Shown here: positions 62,182 to 64,000 of the stretch, one piece after another
Layout of the letters: every line of letters begins with the position of its first letter
Numbering within the stretch: position 1 is the stretch's first letter
The notes under the pieces: generated by a model
What the model was told of the DNA's origin: nothing
The model's input: the letters and a program-made list of their open reading frames with translations, nothing else
The model's database searches: none
Translations under genes and position numbers: made by a program
DNA from: CAWCXF01 sp963799455
GTDB lineage: Bacteria > Pseudomonadota > Alphaproteobacteria > Rhodobacterales > Rhodobacteraceae
Reading direction: 5' to 3'
Length of the DNA stretch: 64,000 nt
Assembly: GCA_963799455.1 (NCBI GenBank)
Contig: CAWCXF010000008.1
Location: 496,001-560,000 of the forward strand

Positions 62182-63261
62182 TCAACGGGACAGATCGGAG
62201 GCTTCGGAGATCTCCGGCTCGCGACCCCGGCCGCCGCAGACGGCGCAGTCGGGGCGCGGGCGGATCCGGATCACGCGCGCGTCGGCGTGCAGCGCGTCGT
62301 AGATCAGGAGCCGCCCCGCGAGCGTCTCGCCCGCCCCGGTGAGGTGCTTGACGGACTCGGCGGCCATGATCGAGCCCACGATCCCCGGCAGGGGCCCGAG
62401 CACGCCGCCCTCGGCGCAGCCGGGCGCGGCGCCGAGGGCGGGGGGGGCCGGGAACACGCAGGCGCGGCAGGGCGTGCCGCGAGCGGGGTCGAAGAGGCTC
62501 ACCTGCCCCTCCCATTGCGAGATCGCGCCGGAGATCAGCGGGACGCCGGCGCCCACGGCCGCGCGGTTGACGAGCGCGCGGGTGTCCCAGTCGTCGGTGC
62601 CGTCGAGCACCAGGTCGTGCTCGCCGATCAGCTCGGCGGCGATGGCCTCGGTCAGCCGGCGGTTGTAGGGGCGCAGGTCGAGATGGGGGTTGAGCGCGGC
62701 CATCGCGCGCACCGCCGAGAAGGCCTTGGGCACGTCCTGGTCCTCGTCGCGGTGGATCACCTGGCGCTGGAGGTTCGAGGCGTCCACGCGGTCGTCGTCG
62801 ATCACGCCGATGCGGCCGACGCCCGCGCCCGCGAGGTAGAGGAGCGCCGGCGCGCCCAGGCCCCCTGCGCCGACGACGAGCACGCGCGCCTCCTTCAGAC
62901 GGCGCTGGCCGGGGCCGCCGATCTCGCGCAGCACGATGTGGCGCGCGTAGCGCTCCAGCTCGGCCTCGCCCATGGCGCCCGGCACGGGCGCGGGGGGCGC
63001 CGCCACGGGCGCGCGGGCGCGCAGGCGGCGCAGCCCCTCGCGGTAGGCCAGCACCACCGCCGCGAGGGCGCCGACCAGCACCCACAGGCCGGCCGAGCCG
63101 CCGAACAGCGCGCGCAGGGCCGTGCCCTCGGGCAGCCCGACCTCGATCATCAGCACGACGACGTAGAGCAGCGCGATCGTCAGCCAGCGCGCCTGTCGCG
63201 GGGCGCGGAGCGCGGCGCCCAGAGCCCAGAGCGCGCCGGCGATGGCGAGGAAGGCCAGCAT
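62182..63261 (-). CDS. moeB: Molybdopterin-synthase adenylyltransferase MoeB with N-terminal membrane domain
   Basis: 359 residues. The first ~80 residues form two to three membrane helices (AFLAIAGALWALGAAL; WLTIALLYVVVLMIEVG), a fusion common in Rhodobacterales. The E1-like domain follows: YARHIVLREIGGPGQRRL, VVGAGGLGAPALLYLAGAG, IDDDRVDASNLQRQVIH, LDGTDDWDTRALVN, zinc cysteines in CRACVF and CAVCGG, and a catalytic cysteine in PGCAEGGVLGPLPG. It adenylates MoaD or ThiS-like carriers. It supports molybdenum-cofactor supply for the xanthine dehydrogenase and fdhF-like enzymes in this window. Close behind dut. Confidence 0.93.
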   Translation of the reverse strand: MLAFLAIAGALWALGAALRAPRQARWLTIALLYVVVLMIEVGLPEGTALRALFGGSAGLWVLVGALAAVVLAYREGLRRLRARAPVAAPPAPVPGAMGEAELERYARHIVLREIGGPGQRRLKEARVLVVGAGGLGAPALLYLAGAGVGRIGVIDDDRVDASNLQRQVIHRDEDQDVPKAFSAVRAMAALNPHLDLRPYNRRLTEAIAAELIGEHDLVLDGTDDWDTRALVNRAAVGAGVPLISGAISQWEGQVSLFDPARGTPCRACVFPAPPALGAAPGCAEGGVLGPLPGIVGSIMAAESVKHLTGAGETLAGRLLIYDALHADARVIRIRPRPDCAVCGGRGREPEISEASDLSR

Positions 63262-63274
63262 CAGGCGCGCCCCG

Positions 63275-63727
63275 TCACGAGCCCGTGGACCCGAAGCCGC
63301 CCGCGCCCCGCGCGGTGGCGCCGAGCGCGGCCGCGGGCTCGAAGCGCGCGCGCGCGACGGGGGCCAGCACGGCCTGCGCGATCCGCGCCCCCGGCTCCAC
63401 CCGGAAGGGCTCGGCGCCGAGGTTCACGAGCAGCACCTCGACCGCTCCGCGGAAGTCCGCGTCGATCGTGCCGGGGGCGTTGAGGACGGTGACGCCGTGG
63501 CGCCGCGCCAGCCCCGAGCGCGGGCGGATCTGGATCTCGAAACCCTGAGGGATCTCGAAGGCGAGCCCGGTGGGGATCGCCGCCCGCCCGCCGGGCGGCA
63601 GCGTGACGGGCGCCGCGAGGTCGGCGTGAAGATCCGCACCTGCCGCGCCTCGGGTCGCGTAGGACGGCAAGGGCGCGTCGCTCCCCGCCCGGCGCAGGAC
63701 CGGCACGACCCTGGGGGCGTCACCCAT
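63275..63727 (-). CDS. dut: dUTP diphosphatase (dUTPase)
   Basis: 150 residues, trimeric dUTPase. All five motifs are visible: TRGAAGADLHA (1), PRSGLARRHG (2), NAPGTIDADFRGAVEVLL (3), ARIAQAVLAPV (4) and ARGAGGFGSTG (5) at the C-terminus. Hydrolyses dUTP to dUMP, keeping uracil out of DNA. Its ATG overlaps the end of coaBC by eight bases, a standard coaBC-dut pairing. Confidence 0.96.
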   Translation of the reverse strand: MGDAPRVVPVLRRAGSDAPLPSYATRGAAGADLHADLAAPVTLPPGGRAAIPTGLAFEIPQGFEIQIRPRSGLARRHGVTVLNAPGTIDADFRGAVEVLLVNLGAEPFRVEPGARIAQAVLAPVARARFEPAAALGATARGAGGFGSTGS

Positions 63728-64000
63728 CGGCGCGCGACGCGGCGGATCGCGGGGGCTCGGGCGGCCCCTCGACGGGCATGGAGCGGGCGCCGATGCGGGG
63801 CTCGCCCTCCGCGACCGCCGGGGCCCTCGCGGCCCCGCGCGTCGCCAGCGCCTCGGCGATGCGGTCCGCGAGCTTTGCCGCGACCTCGGCCTTGGGCAGG
63901 CGGGGCCAGTCCTCGGCGCCGGCCTCGGTGATGAGCGTCACCGCGTTCTCGGCGCCCCCCATGATGCCGGTGGCGGGCGACACGTCGTTGGCGACGATCC
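63720..64000 (-). CDS. coaBC: Phosphopantothenoylcysteine decarboxylase/phosphopantothenate-cysteine ligase, C-terminal part
   Basis: Partial: runs off the right edge. The visible 92 or so residues read IVANDVSPATGIMGGAENAV then TLITEAGAEDWPRLPKAEVA, the ending typical of the CoaB ligase domain, followed by an unusual ~25-residue Pro/Ala/Glu-rich tail (PVEGPPEPPRSAASRADG) before the TGA at 63720. Coenzyme A synthesis. Overlaps dut. The tail is another low-complexity terminus. Confidence 0.9.
   Translation of the reverse strand, partial: IVANDVSPATGIMGGAENAVTLITEAGAEDWPRLPKAEVAAKLADRIAEALATRGAARAPAVAEGEPRIGARSMPVEGPPEPPRSAASRADG

Overview
This window reads as a chromosomal segment of a very GC-rich alphaproteobacterium, roughly three quarters G+C by eye. 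It is most likely a Rhodobacterales (Paracoccaceae)-type organism. The basis is gene content and style: an MoeB with an N-terminal membrane domain next to dut and coaBC, a SenC operon, a Flp-type pilin, XdhAB, a speA/carboxynorspermidine route to spermidine, an OpgC and a TTC38-like protein. The genus is not determined. No rRNA, tRNA, CRISPR array or phage is visible; the only mobile element is one decayed insertion sequence at 17.2-18.9 kb.

Layout. 0-2.5 kb is a decay zone with minus-strand relics of a YbdK-type carboxylate-amine ligase and an ATP-grasp protein. 2.6-5.3 kb is glgC-glgA (glycogen). 5.8-8.8 kb is a three-gene sugar-acid operon (enolase-superfamily enzyme, IdnO-like and IdnD-like dehydrogenases). 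9.2-10.3 kb is a topoisomerase IB, divergent from 10.4-17.1 kb, a complete arginine-agmatine-putrescine-spermidine set (speA, carboxynorspermidine dehydrogenase, nspC, speB). 17.2-21.0 kb is a damaged tract: an IS with a broken transposase, a VOC gene with a nonsense codon and a 5' relic of a GH15 gene. 21.3-24.3 kb is a tight operon of secreted proteins around SenC. 24.4-31.7 kb lies on the minus strand: opgC, a TTC38-like gene, a DUF302 gene, and a CoA-transferase overlapping a TPP enzyme. 32.4-34.4 kb holds a haloacetate-dehalogenase-like hydrolase overlapping a tartrate dehydrogenase. 34.7-38.0 kb is the divergent fdhD/fdhF-like pair. 38.2-42.8 kb is a VOC protein, an SDR, a Na+/H+ antiporter and a DUF808 protein. 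43.6-53.7 kb is one long purine block: xdhA-xdhB, then a BMP-type nucleoside ABC transporter with an ion-channel gene spliced between permease and binding protein. 54.2-64.0 kb carries a sarcosine/dimethylglycine-dehydrogenase-like protein, CsbD, a 2-hydroxyacid dehydrogenase divergent from an SH3 protein, a Flp pilin, an M3 oligopeptidase, moeB, dut and the end of coaBC.

Two things stand out. First, short tandem repeats, many with an 18-bp (six-codon) period, occur in the unusually long GC-rich spacers and also in frame inside enzymes (agmatinase, the OpgC N-terminus). Ala/Gly/Pro/Ser-rich inserts or extensions of similar character swell XdhB, XdhA, a CoA-transferase and other proteins. Second, many conserved genes are split by single-base frameshifts (opgC twice, the transposase twice, and once each in the CoA-transferase, fdhF-like, ABC ATPase and a small secreted protein). 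Either the assembly has indel errors in GC-rich runs or this genome is eroding. Reads would decide, and these calls are marked accordingly.
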